Positions 1 to 11,222 of a stretch of 64,000 nt of DNA are shown here, piece by piece; position 1 is the stretch's first letter, and each line of letters begins with the position of its first letter. Made by a program: the position numbers and the translations under genes. The notes under the pieces are model-generated. The model was not told where the DNA came from. It did not search any database and saw nothing but the letters and a program-made list of their open reading frames with translations. The stretch is from the NCBI RefSeq assembly GCF_003171515.1, contig NC_089399.1:1364001-1428000 (forward strand), given 5' to 3'. Origin of the DNA: Pyrenophora tritici-repentis (lineage: Eukaryota; Ascomycota; Dothideomycetes; Pleosporales; Pleosporaceae).

Positions 1-162
1 TGTCGCGCCATCGTCACTGCTTGTACATAAACAAATTGGCTGGTTTCAGGCGCGGACCAAGGCCATCATCTCCCACGTATCCTATACCTAAGCCCGCAGC
101 CGGCACTCGTTCGACACCACCTTGCTGATAACACACTGACGATCGCCTCGTCCCAATTCAGC

Positions 163-2303
163 ATGTCGAACGGCGTGCGCAACCTGCGCGCCATGTTTGA
201 GAACTCCAACTCGGCATCACCTGAACCCCGCGGCCGCTCGCCGGTAGACGCAGCTATGTTGTCCGACAGCAGCGACCGCCCACGCTCCAGAGTACGCGCC
301 TCCTTCGTCCCTGTTGAGCCACCTCCTACGAGTGCCCCTCGCGACTCCTCGACCGATTTGGGCCAGACAAAGGGCACCCCATCCAACAGCGTTGCCGCAC
401 ATCGACGAGAAAGTTTCCGCGTGAGCCAGGACAAGCCCGACGAGCTTGCTGAGCTCAAAAAGGCCGTCAGCGAGGAAAAGGAGGAGCGTCGCCAGAGCGT
501 GGCTGTTCCCGAAGCTGTGCCCGAACAGGCGGTTGAATCACGCGAATCTTCAATACCGGCTCCGCCCATCCGCGACGAAGACGACGCCGCCAACATGCCC
601 AATCTGGGCTCCATCATGAAGGGCTCCGACTTTCCCGAGTCGTCTACCCGCGTTGATGTGGAGGTGCCTGCTCCTGTCATTGACGACGTCAAGCCTACTG
701 AAGCTCCAGCTGTCCCCGAAGAGAGCGCGGTTGAGGCCAGCGAGCCGACCCCGAAAGCTTCGCCAGTGCTTGCTGCTGCCCAACCCGCTGAGAACCCCGA
801 CAAAGCTACGACGGGCGCCCAGGAAGATGTTGCGCTTAGGCCAGCAGCTCCCACCGAGGAAGCTGCAATTGAGGACGACAAGCCTGCTGTGGACGGAGCT
901 GCTGCTGAGCATGAAGCTGCCATTTCAGATGAAAGCTCGGCGGCCGCCCAACCCGCCGAGAACCCAGACAAGCCTGTGACTGGCGCCCAAGAAGAGGCGA
1001 CCCTGAAGCCCGCAGCTCCCACCGACGCAGCCGCTGTTTCTGGCGAGACGGCTACTCTCGCGCCCCCAGCTTCAAGCACCGAGACTCCCAAACCCACTGC
1101 GAGCAAAGCAAAGACAAATGGCACTCCTGCGACAAAAAAGCAGGAGATCAAGAAACCTGCCACCATCTCGACCACCAAAGCTGCCAAAGCACCCATTTCG
1201 GCCGCCAAAAGCCCACTGCCAAAAGCTGCACCCAAGACTCCCCCGAAGCCCAAGGCGGCCACACCAGCTGCGCCTGCTCCAAAGCCCAGTCCATCCAAAG
1301 TAGCAAGGCCGGTGTCTCAGGCAAAGTCAACAGCTTCCAAGGAGCCCGTCAAGGCCCCAGTCACCAAAGCCCCGGCTCTGAAAACCCCAGCCGCAGCAGC
1401 CCCAGCCAAGAAGACCAGCCGCACTTCTCTGCGGCCTCCGGTTGCATCATCGGCCCCAGCGCCCACCAGCAGTGCCGCTGCTAAGCCCAAGGCTGCTGCT
1501 CCAGCTCCAGAGAACAAGAAGCCAGCTGCTCCCAAGCCAATTGCCACTGCTCCCCGTAAAAGGCATGTCTGGTTACATCTAACCCCCTTTTACTCCGCTA
1601 ACAGTATTACAGCACCTCGCCAACTGGCTTCAAGAAGCCAGCCCCGAAATCGCCCACCCGCCCCGTCGGTCTGCCTTCTCGTCTCACCGCGCCTACCGCT
1701 GCCTCAGCTGCCAAGCATGGAGAAGAACAAGCTACGAAGAAGCCAGCCACTACAACTCGTCCTGCAACCAAAATTGCAGCTCCCAAAGCTTCACGACCTT
1801 CAGTTGCACCCACTGCGACCACTGCGACCAAGCGACCAGAATCACGTACGTCGACCGCGAGTTCCGCGCCCAAAGGCGGTTTCCTCGAGCGCATGATGCG
1901 ACCAACAGCCGCAAGCTCCAGCAAAACCCACGAGAAGCCACACGAGAAGCCGCAAGACAAGCCTGCGTCTCCACCTCGCAAAGCCCCTGCCGGCTCGAAG
2001 CCTAGCACTCTACAGAAGGGGAAGAAGAAGGTCGAAGAAGTCGCGGCCAAGGTCAAGGACGCCGTAACCAACGGACATGATGATGAACACAAGACTGAGG
2101 ATGAGCACAAGTCCGAGGGAGAGGCCGTCAAGGAGTCCGATACCACTGAGCAAGCGATCGAGGGAGCCACCGCTGAAGAAACACCACAAGAACCGGCCAA
2201 GGCAGCCACTCCAGTCCAAGATGTGGAGCCAGCCACGGAGCCCACGGAGCCGGTCACTGCAGAAGTGCAAACATCGACCGCAGAAGCCGAGACTGTCCGG
2301 TAA
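163..2303 (+). CDS. Ala/Pro/Lys-rich low-complexity protein
   Basis: I do not recognise a function. The 696-aa model starts MSNGVRNLRAMFE and has exons 163-1562 and 1613-2303. The N-terminal ~60 residues are the only part that looks like ordered or motif-like sequence (an MSNGVRNLRAMFEN head followed by Ser/Pro/Arg). The rest is built from Ala, Pro, Lys, Glu and Thr, with a near-duplicate segment of about 60 residues (a PAENPD-K-TGAQE unit occurs around residues 208 and 267). The C-terminus is acidic and Glu/Thr-rich. The frame only closes properly if the intron is GC-AG: donor AAG|GCATGT at 1563 and acceptor TTACAG at 1612, which joins two frames of equal character. A GT donor at 1572 would also keep frame but is a poorer match to the consensus. 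Probably an intrinsically disordered cytoplasmic or cytoskeletal protein; that is inference. Confidence 0.75.
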
Positions 2304-2852
2304 ATGCAGATCTTACGGCCTCATATATCCCGTGTCATATGAGACGCATCGTTTTAAATTCTGGACCTTTACATACGACAGTTCATAGGCCGCCCCACGA
2401 CCGCGAAAATTACGGCTTTTGGCGGGATTTTCAACGGAGATGTTCTTTTAGTTTCTCTTCTCTTCTCAGACAGCATTTTCTGGAGCGATTGTTTGGCGCA
2501 ACCACATTCATGGATGGATACCTACGGACATGGGAGTGGGGGAAAGATTTGGATACAGATTATTGTGTGTATAGTTGTCCCTGAGCGAAGGGTTCGCAAA
2601 ATTTGGCAGACATTACCAGTAGACTATAATCCATTCTTCACTCCAAGACCTTCTCCAATGCTAGTTTGAAAGGTTCACGTTTTCGGCGTTTTGTTTCAGG
2701 TTGGAACGCGTTGGCACGTGACTGGCACCTCCGCCCGAAACTCCGATGGCCCAACTTTTTCCAGGCGGGCAAGCGACGAAACGTAGCGACAGCGGTCCCG
2801 AGCGTCGTCGTTTCGTTCTTTTTTCTTCTTGAGCCGTTGCCTGGTGTTCAAG
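2304..2852. other. Intergenic: 3' flank and MEF1 promoter
   Basis: Holds the 3' flank of the upstream gene and the promoter of the elongation factor gene. The last ~40 bases before the start codon are T/C-rich. No other gene seen. Confidence 0.6.
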
Positions 2853-5375
2853 ATGAGGGTTCAATCTCTTTTGCGGGCACAATCGCTTGCCACAAGCAGT
2901 CTTCGCTGTTCTGCACGATCAGTTGCGAGAGCACCTTCACGATGCGCTCTGTCGACAATTGCGGCGTCGCGCACACCGTACACTAATGGCTCCAAGACCG
3001 ACACATGGATAGAAGGCCAGAAAATACAAAATCAACGGAGGTGGCAGACTACAGCCGCCAAAGTGTACGTCTCGCTAGAGACTGACCCTAGCGAAAGCGA
3101 GGTGCTGAAAGGCTAATTGATAATTTAGATTGGAGCAAGCGAAAGATGACCCCTCTACTCTGACACAAGAGAAAATCGTCGAGAACCTAGACCCGGTCGA
3201 GTGGGAGCGATTGTCGAGGGTACGGAATATTGGTATCGCAGCGCACATTGACTCTGGCAAAACCACCGCCACCGAGCGCGTACTCTTCTACACTGGCCGA
3301 ATCAACGCTATACACGAGGTGCGGGGTAAAGATGCCGTGGGTGCAAAGATGGACTCTATGGATCTTGAGCGTGAGAAGGGTATCACTATTCAGTCCGCGG
3401 CGACTTTCTGCGACTGGGTCAAGAAGAACGACGAGGGAAAAGAGGAGAAGTACCACATCAACTTGATCGACACACCAGGGCATATCGACTTTACAATTGA
3501 GGTGGAGAGAGCGCTGCGAGTCCTTGATGGAGCCGTCATGATTCTCTGCGCTGTCAGTGGCGTGCAAAGTCAGACCATTACTGTTGACAGGCAAATGAGG
3601 CGGTACAATATTCCTAGGATATCTTTCGTAAACAAGATGGACCGAATGGGTGCCAACCCCTGGAAGGCAGTCGAGCAGATCAACCAGAAGCTCCGGATAC
3701 CAGCTGCGGCTCTTCAGGTGCCAATCGGACGCGAGGATGGCTTCTTGGGTGTGGTTGACCTCGTTAGGATGAAGGCGATATACAACGAAGGACCCAAGGG
3801 TGAAATCATCAGAGAAACTGACGAAATACCTGCGGATATTGTTGAGCTATGCAAGGAGAAGAGGCAGGAGCTCATCGAGAAGCTGGCAGATGTTGACGAT
3901 GAGATTGCGGAAATCTTCTTGGACGAGAAGGAACCCACAATAGCCCAGATCAAGGCTGCTATCCGCCGAGCGACTATCTCCCTCAAGTTCACACCCGTCA
4001 TGATGGGCTCTGCGCTTGCAGACAAGTCCGTACAGCCGATGCTCGACGCCGTTTGTGATTATCTGCCAAATCCGTCCGAAGTCGAGAACATGGCCCTGGA
4101 CAAGAAGCGTGCGGAAGCTCCAGTCAAGCTCGTCTCATACAACTCTCTTCCATTTGTCGGTTTAGCCTTTAAACTGGAAGAGAGCAGTTTCGGACAGTTG
4201 ACGTATATCCGTGTATACCAGGGTACACTGAGAAAGGGAATGAACGTATTCAACGCCAGGTCAGACAAGAAGATTAGGATCCCCAAGATTGTGCGCATGC
4301 ACTCGAATGACATGGAGGAAATTCCTGAGATTGGCGCTGGAGAAATCTGCGCTGTGTTTGGTGTCGACTGCGCGTCTGGTGATACCTTTACTGACGGTAA
4401 CCTCGCATACACCATGGTAAGCAGCCACTGCATAATGAATATTGTATTCCGCTAACCCCTCTCTCTCAGACTTCCATGTTCGTCCCCGAACCCGTCATCT
4501 CGCTTTCGATCAAACCCAAGCACACCAAGGACACTCCCAACTTCAGCAAAGCCATGAGCCGCTTCACGCGAGAAGATCCCACCTTCCGCGTCCACACCGA
4601 TGCCGAATCACAGGAAACCATCATCTCAGGTATGGGTGAACTCCATCTGGACATTTACGTCGAGCGCATGCGCCGTGAATACCGCGTCGAATGCGAGACT
4701 GGCCAGCCCCAAGTCGCCTACCGCGAGACCATGACACAGCGCGTAAACTTCGACCACACGCTCAAGAAGCAGAGTGGAGGATCTGGAGACTACGCGCGTG
4801 TGGTAGGCTGGATGGAACCTGCCGAGTCCCTCGGCGAAAACAAGTTCGAGCAGCAAATCTCCGGTGGCACCATTTCGGAAAAGTTTCTGTTTGCTTGCGA
4901 AAAGGGCTTCATGGCTTCCACAGCAAAGGGTCCCTTGCTCGGCCACCGCGTCCTCGGTACCTCCATGGTCATAAACGACGGTGCCACGCACGCCGTCGAC
5001 TCCTCGGAAATGGCCTTCAAAAACGCTACCCAACAAGCCTTCCGCAAAGCCTTCAAAGCCGGCGCCCCGCAAGTCCTCGAACCCCTCATGAAGACTACAA
5101 TCACCGCGCCCAACGAGTTCCAAGGCTCCGTCGTTGGATTGTTGAATAAGCGAAACGCTGTTATCAACGACACTGAGATTGGACCAGAGGACTTTACGGT
5201 CTATGCGGATTGTAGTCTGAACAGCATGTTTGGGTTTAGTAGTCAGTTGAGGGCTAGTACGCAGGGTAAGGGCGAGTTTAGCATGGAGTTTAGCCATTAT
5301 AGTCCTGCGCCACCGCAGTTGCAGAGGGAGTTGGTGGCCAAGTATGAGAAGGAGCAGGCGGCTAAGAATGCTTAG
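2853..5375 (+). CDS. MEF1: Mitochondrial elongation factor G
   Basis: Translocating GTPase of mitochondrial translation: it moves peptidyl-tRNA and mRNA through the mitoribosome after each peptide bond. Exons 2853-3064, 3129-4416 and 4470-5375 give 801 aa, the usual fungal length. The start gives an Arg/Ser/Ala-rich, acid-free leader ([12 protein letters not shown]...) typical of a mitochondrial targeting peptide. The G domain begins near residue 100: AHIDSGKTT (P-loop, 109-117), DTPGHIDF (G3) and NKMDRMG (G4). Domains II-V follow, including the [14 protein letters not shown] motif of domain III and the C-terminal [10 protein letters not shown] segment. Introns of 64 and 53 nt have GTACGT and GTAAGC donors. 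The GTPase keeps the Gly-rich G-factor motifs of the translocase rather than of the recycling factor (EF-G2), so MEF1 is preferred over MEF2. Confidence 0.95.
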
Positions 5376-5598
5376 TGAGAGACTGGCTATGAGGATATGT
5401 TAAGGCGGTGAGCTGGTTGCTTGCATGTATAGATGGTTAGGTTTCGGGGCGTATATGTGTTGTATGTGAGAGACAATGTGGTGGGATGTACGAAATACTG
5501 TACTGTTACATGTAGTATACGGCTATGACGAAAAGAAAATGATATCCCCTCCAACAATCAAACACCGCCTTACCCTCTTCTACCCCCCTCGATACAAT

Positions 5599-7272
5599 CT
5601 ACTCGACATCCAACCCCGGTCTCAAACTCTTCCTCTCAAACGCCCTCCTCACTGCCAGCCCAACCTGACTCCACCCATTAATCTCATTGTGCCCCCCATG
5701 TCTCACAACCTCCAACTCCAGCACCCTTTCCCCCCTCGCATCCGCCACTTTCTTATACGCAAACGCGCCCCTTTTTACCCTCTCACTCCCATGAATACTG
5801 CGTCTTTCCTCCTCCATCGACACGGATTCATCCGCCAACATACGCGTTTGTAGCGGTTCAAACAGGGCTTCTGATTCACGGAACGTGATATCCTGGTCAT
5901 TTCGCGCATGCAGGATATGGATATGGAAACCCTCGTGTTTGGAGGCAGACGGGGACGTGTAGGAAGTAGAGATTAGGGCGGACAGGCGAGATGCAGTATC
6001 CCAAGTATCGACAATACGGGCGGTGATGTAGTTTGCGATGCGGGGGTAAGCATTCAGTGGTTTAAGCACGGGGAAGAAACCGCCGATTTTGTAGGTTTGA
6101 AGCAAGAAAGGGAGGTTGCGGAAGGGGGAAACGAGGATGATGCCTGCGAAGGCAGGAGACCCTCGTTTACTGGGTTTGATCCATGCTTGTGATGTGGTTT
6201 GAGCTGGGAGGGCGGGAGATAGCGGGTCGGCGAAGTAGAGGGCCGCGGCTGATGTTACTGCTGTTCCGAGACTTTGGCCGAGGAGGACGGTGCGGGAGGC
6301 TGGGTGAGAGAGCGTGGTTTGGAGGTAGTGCAGGAGGCTTATGGCGTCGGTTATTAGGCCGGTTTCGGTGGGGAGGTGTGGGGGTTGGGAGAGGGTGGAT
6401 GGGGGGAAGCCGCGGTAGGAACAGGTTAGGAGGTGGGTTTTGGGTATGGAGGTTATTGAGCGGTAGGTTGAAGGACGTTGGTTTTGAGCAATGTTACCGG
6501 CGTTCTGGAGTTGTTAGTTTTGGATATAGTGGAGATCGGAGAGCAACTGGACGTTTTGGGTATCGTGGAGCGTAGTAGGAGGGAAATTAGAGACTGAGGA
6601 TATGGAATCTACGAAGATAAGAGTGATAGCGATATAAAGAGAAAGATGCCGCGATGATAAGGATGAAAAGAGTAAGAGAAGGACAAACTCACCCCATGGA
6701 AATTCACGACAACCCTAGTCTCCACATCCCTCCTCATCAACTTCTCCCCAACAGTCCCCTTAAGCCCCTCGACGGTCTCACCTGCCGTCGCTGCGCTAAC
6801 AAGCTCATACTCATTCTCCAAGTAGACGTCGAGCGGTAACACGTGCCAGCAAAACAGCCGCTCATTGTCTAATGTCGTGAGCCAAAAAGGTTGAACCTGG
6901 CCCTCTGCCATTCCAAGCATCAGTCAAGTGTCCAGTTTGTTTTACGGGGAGGAACTAACTGGCAAACCCAAATTCCTCTGGATTAGTCACATTATGCCAA
7001 AAGTTTGTATTGAATTTATGTGCGTAGAGGGCACTATATCCCAGAAGGTTTATGTTAGCGAATCAACTTCCCAAATATCACTGCTTGTCCTACGCTTCCT
7101 TCTCTTTTCTCCACCTCTCTGTTCCCATAAACCATGAACAGTAAAAAGTAAGATCAACTTACTATCTCTGCATACTCGGATTCAACAACGCGCCTATGAA
7201 AGCCGCCCACAGCATGCCCAGGATAGAAAACGTCCAGTACCCCTTCACAAAGGCGGATTTGAGGCTCGCCAT
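5599..7272 (-). CDS. ABHD12-like alpha/beta hydrolase, membrane-anchored
   Basis: Serine hydrolase of the ABHD12/BEM46-like family; family members are lipases or lysophospholipases on internal membranes. Exons (minus strand) 7272-7163, 7033-6960, 6904-6693 and 6504-5599 give 433 aa. The first exon encodes a hydrophobic N-terminal anchor (residues ~10-32). The family signature FHGNAGNIAQ lies across the exon 3/4 junction and forms the oxyanion region. The nucleophile elbow GQSLGT places Ser210; HARNDQD supplies the acid (Asp335, possibly 337); RHGGHNE supplies His (401 or 404). Introns are 129, 55 and 188 nt; the long ones are supported because they rejoin the FHGNAGN motif and a clean frame. 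Substrate cannot be told from sequence. Confidence 0.85.
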
Positions 7273-7708
7273 TGTGTCTGTGGGTTTCTCGGAGCGAAAA
7301 GGATAAGTGCAGGTAGGGTGGTGTGTTGGTTGCGGGAAAGACAAGTTGGATGACAGATGGTAGGATGCGGGACTAAGCCCAGATAAGCAGGCCGCAGCGA
7401 GGAGCTTGGCGTCGGAGGTGCGCGATGATAACGTGATTTTTGTAGGCAGGAACGATACATGCATTATCTCTGTTTGAAGTTTGTCACTATGTGATATTTT
7501 TTGTATTTGGACTACTGATACCATGGCGGGGAACATGGTGCAAGCCCGTATTAATTGCACACGCAGGGATGACACAACAAACACAGCAACTCGAATAGCA
7601 TATGTAAATGGAATTGGGGGTATCTTTTATACTCATACTCAGTTGTTGGAAATACAACAGCTTCCATGGCCCCAAAGCTAATAACAGTAACCAGTCACGA
7701 AAGTATGC
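7273..7708. other. Intergenic: hydrolase promoter and SWC3 3' flank
   Basis: Upstream region of the ABHD12-like gene and downstream flank of the next gene (both minus strand). Nothing else recognised. Confidence 0.6.
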
Positions 7709-9655
7709 CTAAACCAGACTCTTCCTAGGCCGTCCAGCTTTCTTCTTCTCAAGTACAGCTGCCTGGCCCGCCCCAAAGCCACCCATGTTGAAATCCACCG
7801 TCGGTGTCAGAGCAGGTGTTGCTTCTCCACTCTTGGCCTTCTTCTCGACCGGTTCATCGCCGTCCCTCGGTAATCTGAATGCTAGATATGTCTCATCTGC
7901 GCGCTTGCACCGATCGAAAACCGCATTCATGTATTTTTCCACGACATGTGGTGGGCGTACTGAGCGTGGTAAGGCACTTGCGATTTCGTCGCCTTCGTCG
8001 TTCTCGATGAGGAGAAGGACAGTGACGGGCTGGTAGAATTCGATATTGTCTATTTCATTCATCTCGTCGAAGTCTTCTATGCGTTGTGGTGGTTTCGGTG
8101 GGACGAAAGGTGTTGGAGGAGCTGATGTAGCGGGCTGTATAGGCGTGAGGGTAGGGTTGGGTGTGGGTGTCATGGCATCCGGTGTAGGCACGCCGGGTGT
8201 CGCATGCGGCGCAATGTTCGGTGCAGGTGTAGATGTAGGTGCTGGCGTTGGCGTTGGCGTTGGCGCTTGTACCGGTACTGCCTCTGGCTTTGGCGCGGGT
8301 GTAGATGGAGGTTTGTCTTCGGGTTCTGGCTTCGGTTTCATCTTTGTAATCAAGAACGACAATTTCGCGCCAGTTCCATTAGGCAGCCATTCCATGAAAC
8401 TGTAGGAAGGAAAGTAGAACTTGTCCTCGTTGCCATGTACAAAACTAAAGACCAATGGGCGGTAGGTTGTCCGCGGCGGTGGAGTGTAGGTCGGGGCTGG
8501 ATGTTGGGGGTGATACTGGGGTGGTTTATTGTAGCTGTTTCCATATGGCGTGTGCGGCTGCTGTATTGGAGGCGCATGCCGCATCTGGCCTTGTTGTATG
8601 GGAACCGGGTTGTATGGCTTCGGTGTGTTGGGCTGTATTTGTTGTGGAAGTGGCTGAACAGGCCGTGGGGGTGGAGGATGGGATATCTGTTTCGGTGGCG
8701 GAGGAGGCGGTGGAGCTTTCGGGGTGGGTGGAGGTTGTGGAAGCTTGGCCATCTTCTCTTCCTTCTGTCTCGCGAGGATGTTGGTCAATTCGTTGATATG
8801 TGTCTGGAAGAACTCGAGCTGCTCCTTGCTTGCTGAGCCTGCCGCCACAATCTTCATGACTGCCTTCAACTCGGGATCTGTGCCTGCTCTTGCCGCGAGC
8901 ATGTGGATGACAGGATCGGGCGCGGGTGCTGCAGGTGCTTGGGGTGGAGGAGCTGCTTGCACAGGCTTCGGCGGCGGTGGTGGCGGTCGGGGCTGCGCCT
9001 TCTGCTGTATAGGTTGGCCATTATGGTATTTGGTGTGTTGATTAGGCTGGTTATGATTCGGCCATGGGGCATATGGTGATGCTGTTGGCGCCTTCTTCTG
9101 TACCGGCTTACCCACCTCACGTGGGCCATAGAGCTTGATAGGTAGTGTATGTGGCTCTATCACAAGCTTCACAACCACTCTATCTGCGCCCACATGGGGA
9201 AAGTTCTTCAGCAACTCCTTCTGCCTTTGCGCCTTCGCCTTGTCCTCATCTGTCCGGTCTGCGAGCTTCTTGGGCTGATTGAAGTGTTTGTGAAAGGTGC
9301 GGAAGTTTGCGCCGGACAGCCATACCGCCTTGGAACGCTCAAACGACAAGTCCAAGACGCCGCTCTGTTGTATCGTCTGCCATTCGCTTGAAGGAAGATC
9401 GAGAGGTTGTGGTTCCGAGAGGGTGGGTAGTGGCGCGCCTTCAGTTATCCGGTGAGGCAGCAATTGTTTTGGTGTGAGTGGTACGCCCTCACCAACCGGT
9501 GTTGATGGTGCTGATTCTCTTATGGCGATACTGGCTCGCTTGCGCTTGAGTGTTGCTTTCGCACCTCGCGCCGGCTTCTCGTTTGGCGTGTCGGGGACGG
9601 TGGGGGCAGCTTCTTCACGAGCGCGCGCCCGCGTCGACCGTCGCGGCTCAGACAT
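7709..9655 (-). CDS. SWC3: SWR1-complex protein 3 (Swc3)-like
   Basis: Intronless, 648 aa. The N-terminal ~170 residues carry the recognisable Swc3-type region: RKRAS-type basic patch, then LPHRITEGAPLPTL, a WQTIQQSGVLDLSFERSKAVWLSG block and a Lys-rich KNFPHVGADRVVVKL block. After that come Pro-rich low-complexity stretches (PPPPPPKP, Gln/Pro-rich, then Thr/Pro repeats) and a second conserved-looking block near residues 395-445 (FVHGNEDKFYFPSYSFMEWLP), followed by an acidic-hydrophobic block near residue 530 (EFYQPVTVLLLIEND). The C-terminus ends in KKKAGRPRKSLV, an AT-hook-like GRPRK motif. Swc3 is a subunit of the nuclear complex that exchanges H2A for H2A.Z. The assignment rests on family resemblance of the N-terminal block; the Pro-rich middle is fungus-specific. 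Confidence 0.75.
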   Translation of the reverse strand: MSEPRRSTRARAREEAAPTVPDTPNEKPARGAKATLKRKRASIAIRESAPSTPVGEGVPLTPKQLLPHRITEGAPLPTLSEPQPLDLPSSEWQTIQQSGVLDLSFERSKAVWLSGANFRTFHKHFNQPKKLADRTDEDKAKAQRQKELLKNFPHVGADRVVVKLVIEPHTLPIKLYGPREVGKPVQKKAPTASPYAPWPNHNQPNQHTKYHNGQPIQQKAQPRPPPPPPKPVQAAPPPQAPAAPAPDPVIHMLAARAGTDPELKAVMKIVAAGSASKEQLEFFQTHINELTNILARQKEEKMAKLPQPPPTPKAPPPPPPPKQISHPPPPRPVQPLPQQIQPNTPKPYNPVPIQQGQMRHAPPIQQPHTPYGNSYNKPPQYHPQHPAPTYTPPPRTTYRPLVFSFVHGNEDKFYFPSYSFMEWLPNGTGAKLSFLITKMKPKPEPEDKPPSTPAPKPEAVPVQAPTPTPTPAPTSTPAPNIAPHATPGVPTPDAMTPTPNPTLTPIQPATSAPPTPFVPPKPPQRIEDFDEMNEIDNIEFYQPVTVLLLIENDEGDEIASALPRSVRPPHVVEKYMNAVFDRCKRADETYLAFRLPRDGDEPVEKKAKSGEATPALTPTVDFNMGGFGAGQAAVLEKKKAGRPRKSLV

Positions 9656-10200
9656 TGCGTGTGGCTATGGATATTTGCACCCGGAAATTGCGCATTCTCA
9701 GCATTCAATGAAGAAGTCTGATGACCAAGCCACTAATATGGACAGATGCTGGAGTCCATCGACGCGACTTGAGGCGCACCCAGCGGGGCGGTAGCCTAGC
9801 GCCACGGCTCATGCTTGCCCGCATCATCATTTGCTTCCTTTCGCCGTCAGGAACCACAACACCAACCTAAGAACGTCTTTACGAATAATTTCATGCGTAT
9901 ATGTTTCTCGCTTTAAAATCTCACATATAGCCAATTTTGTAAGACCTATGCAATCGTCTATTCTAGCAGCGGCTTTGGCAACACCGCCCCATGATCGACG
10001 GGTCGGAACTGGTGGCCTGAACAGCAAATTATCATTTCCAACAAGGAATCTTCCGAAGCGCCCTTTGACCTGACTCAATCCCCATGGCGCCTTTCTGTAC
10101 TGGGCATGACAAGCCCACTATAAGGTAGGTGTCTGTAGCCGCTGCCGCTGCGTAGCTGTCGCTCTTCTCCTCAGGCCTCACCCGTGTACTCTTCTTCACT
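9656..10200. other. Divergent promoter region
   Basis: Sits between two head-to-head genes (SWC3-like on minus, Cys-rich membrane protein on plus), so it must hold both promoters. The stretch before 10201 is C/T-rich (ctcttcttcact). No gene seen. Confidence 0.65.
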
Positions 10201-11222
10201 ATGCGCGTGGCAACTATTGTGCCTGTTCTCCTGGCATACTCCTCGGCCGTCTTTGCAACGTGCTACTTCCCAAACGGCAATGTCGTCGATTCTGACACGG
10301 CCTGTAACCCCAATGCCTTAGTCTCATCATGTTGCTACGATAACCAAGCATGCCTCTCCAATGGACTCTGTGTATCCGACCCTCATGACCCTGCCAAGGC
10401 GCGTCTGCACCGAGGAACATGTACTGATAAGTCATGGAAGAGTGGGAATTGCGTGCGACAATGTCTTGGTATATCCACCGTCTTCTAACCTGTGAACCCA
10501 TACTCATTGCCATGTAGACACCGAAAACAATGGCGCGCCTGTCTACAGCTGCAACTCAACCAGCGTCGATTCATACTGCTGCTACGACGACTGTGAATGT
10601 GAAAATCCGTTTGAGGTATTCAAGTTCAATCAAACACCCGCCGACGTCTACACCATGACCATTATTCTCGAATCCTACACGCAAACCCATACCTCGACGC
10701 CGAAAGCCGTGACTTCAACATCGACCGCATCGACCGCAAAAGCTGCAACAGTATCGGCGATTACAACCATCGTATCAACGTCCGCGGCGCCCGCATCGAC
10801 CACTGCTTCCTCAACCCCCGCGGCAGCGTCGGGCACCAAAGGAGATACAACCAATTACGTTGCACTTGGCGTAGGATTAGGTGTAGGACTAGGTATCGGC
10901 ATACCCCTAATTCTCCTATTTGCCTTCTTCTTCTACCGCCGCAACAAAGGTCACAAGCCCGCAGACAGTGATCCAGCGAACCCCGCGGAACTCACAAACG
11001 ACGCTTACTTTCCTCCCCATGAAAAGTACGCCCAGAACTACCAGTCCGAAGTGTCAGGGTAAGGAACCATGTTGAAGTTGTTCTCCCTGGATGGTCCATA
11101 AACTAACAATGTGAACTAGAGATAGCGTCGCGCCTGAAATGCCGGCTTCGTCGCACGAGCCCGTCGAGCTGCCGATTAATAACGACCGGACGGATACCAC
11201 GACGACAGTCAAGTATCACTGA
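10201..11222 (+). CDS. Cys-rich single-pass surface protein
   Basis: Exons 10201-10468, 10518-11058 and 11120-11222 give 303 aa. A signal peptide (MRVATIVPVLLAYSSAVFA) is followed by a ~130-residue ectodomain with many cysteines, including two CC pairs (SSCCYD and YCCYDDCEC), then a Ser/Thr/Ala-rich stalk, one strong Gly/Leu membrane helix (about residues 215-240, GVGLGVGLGIGIPLILLFAF), a basic stop-transfer FYRRNKGHK and a ~60-residue tail. This architecture is common in filamentous ascomycetes, where such proteins are usually annotated only as hypothetical; a wall-sensor or receptor-like role is a guess. Introns (49 and 61 nt) have GTATAT and GTAAGG donors and rejoin the frame exactly. Confidence 0.85.

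Noticed and set aside
66..1298. Long minus-strand open frame opposite the first gene
   Set aside because: Antisense shadow of the Ala/Pro-rich frame; no domain and composition follows the codon bias of the plus gene.
2829..2852. Upstream TTG start for the elongation factor gene
   Set aside because: The ATG at 2853 gives a proper mitochondrial leader; TTG starts are not expected in fungi.
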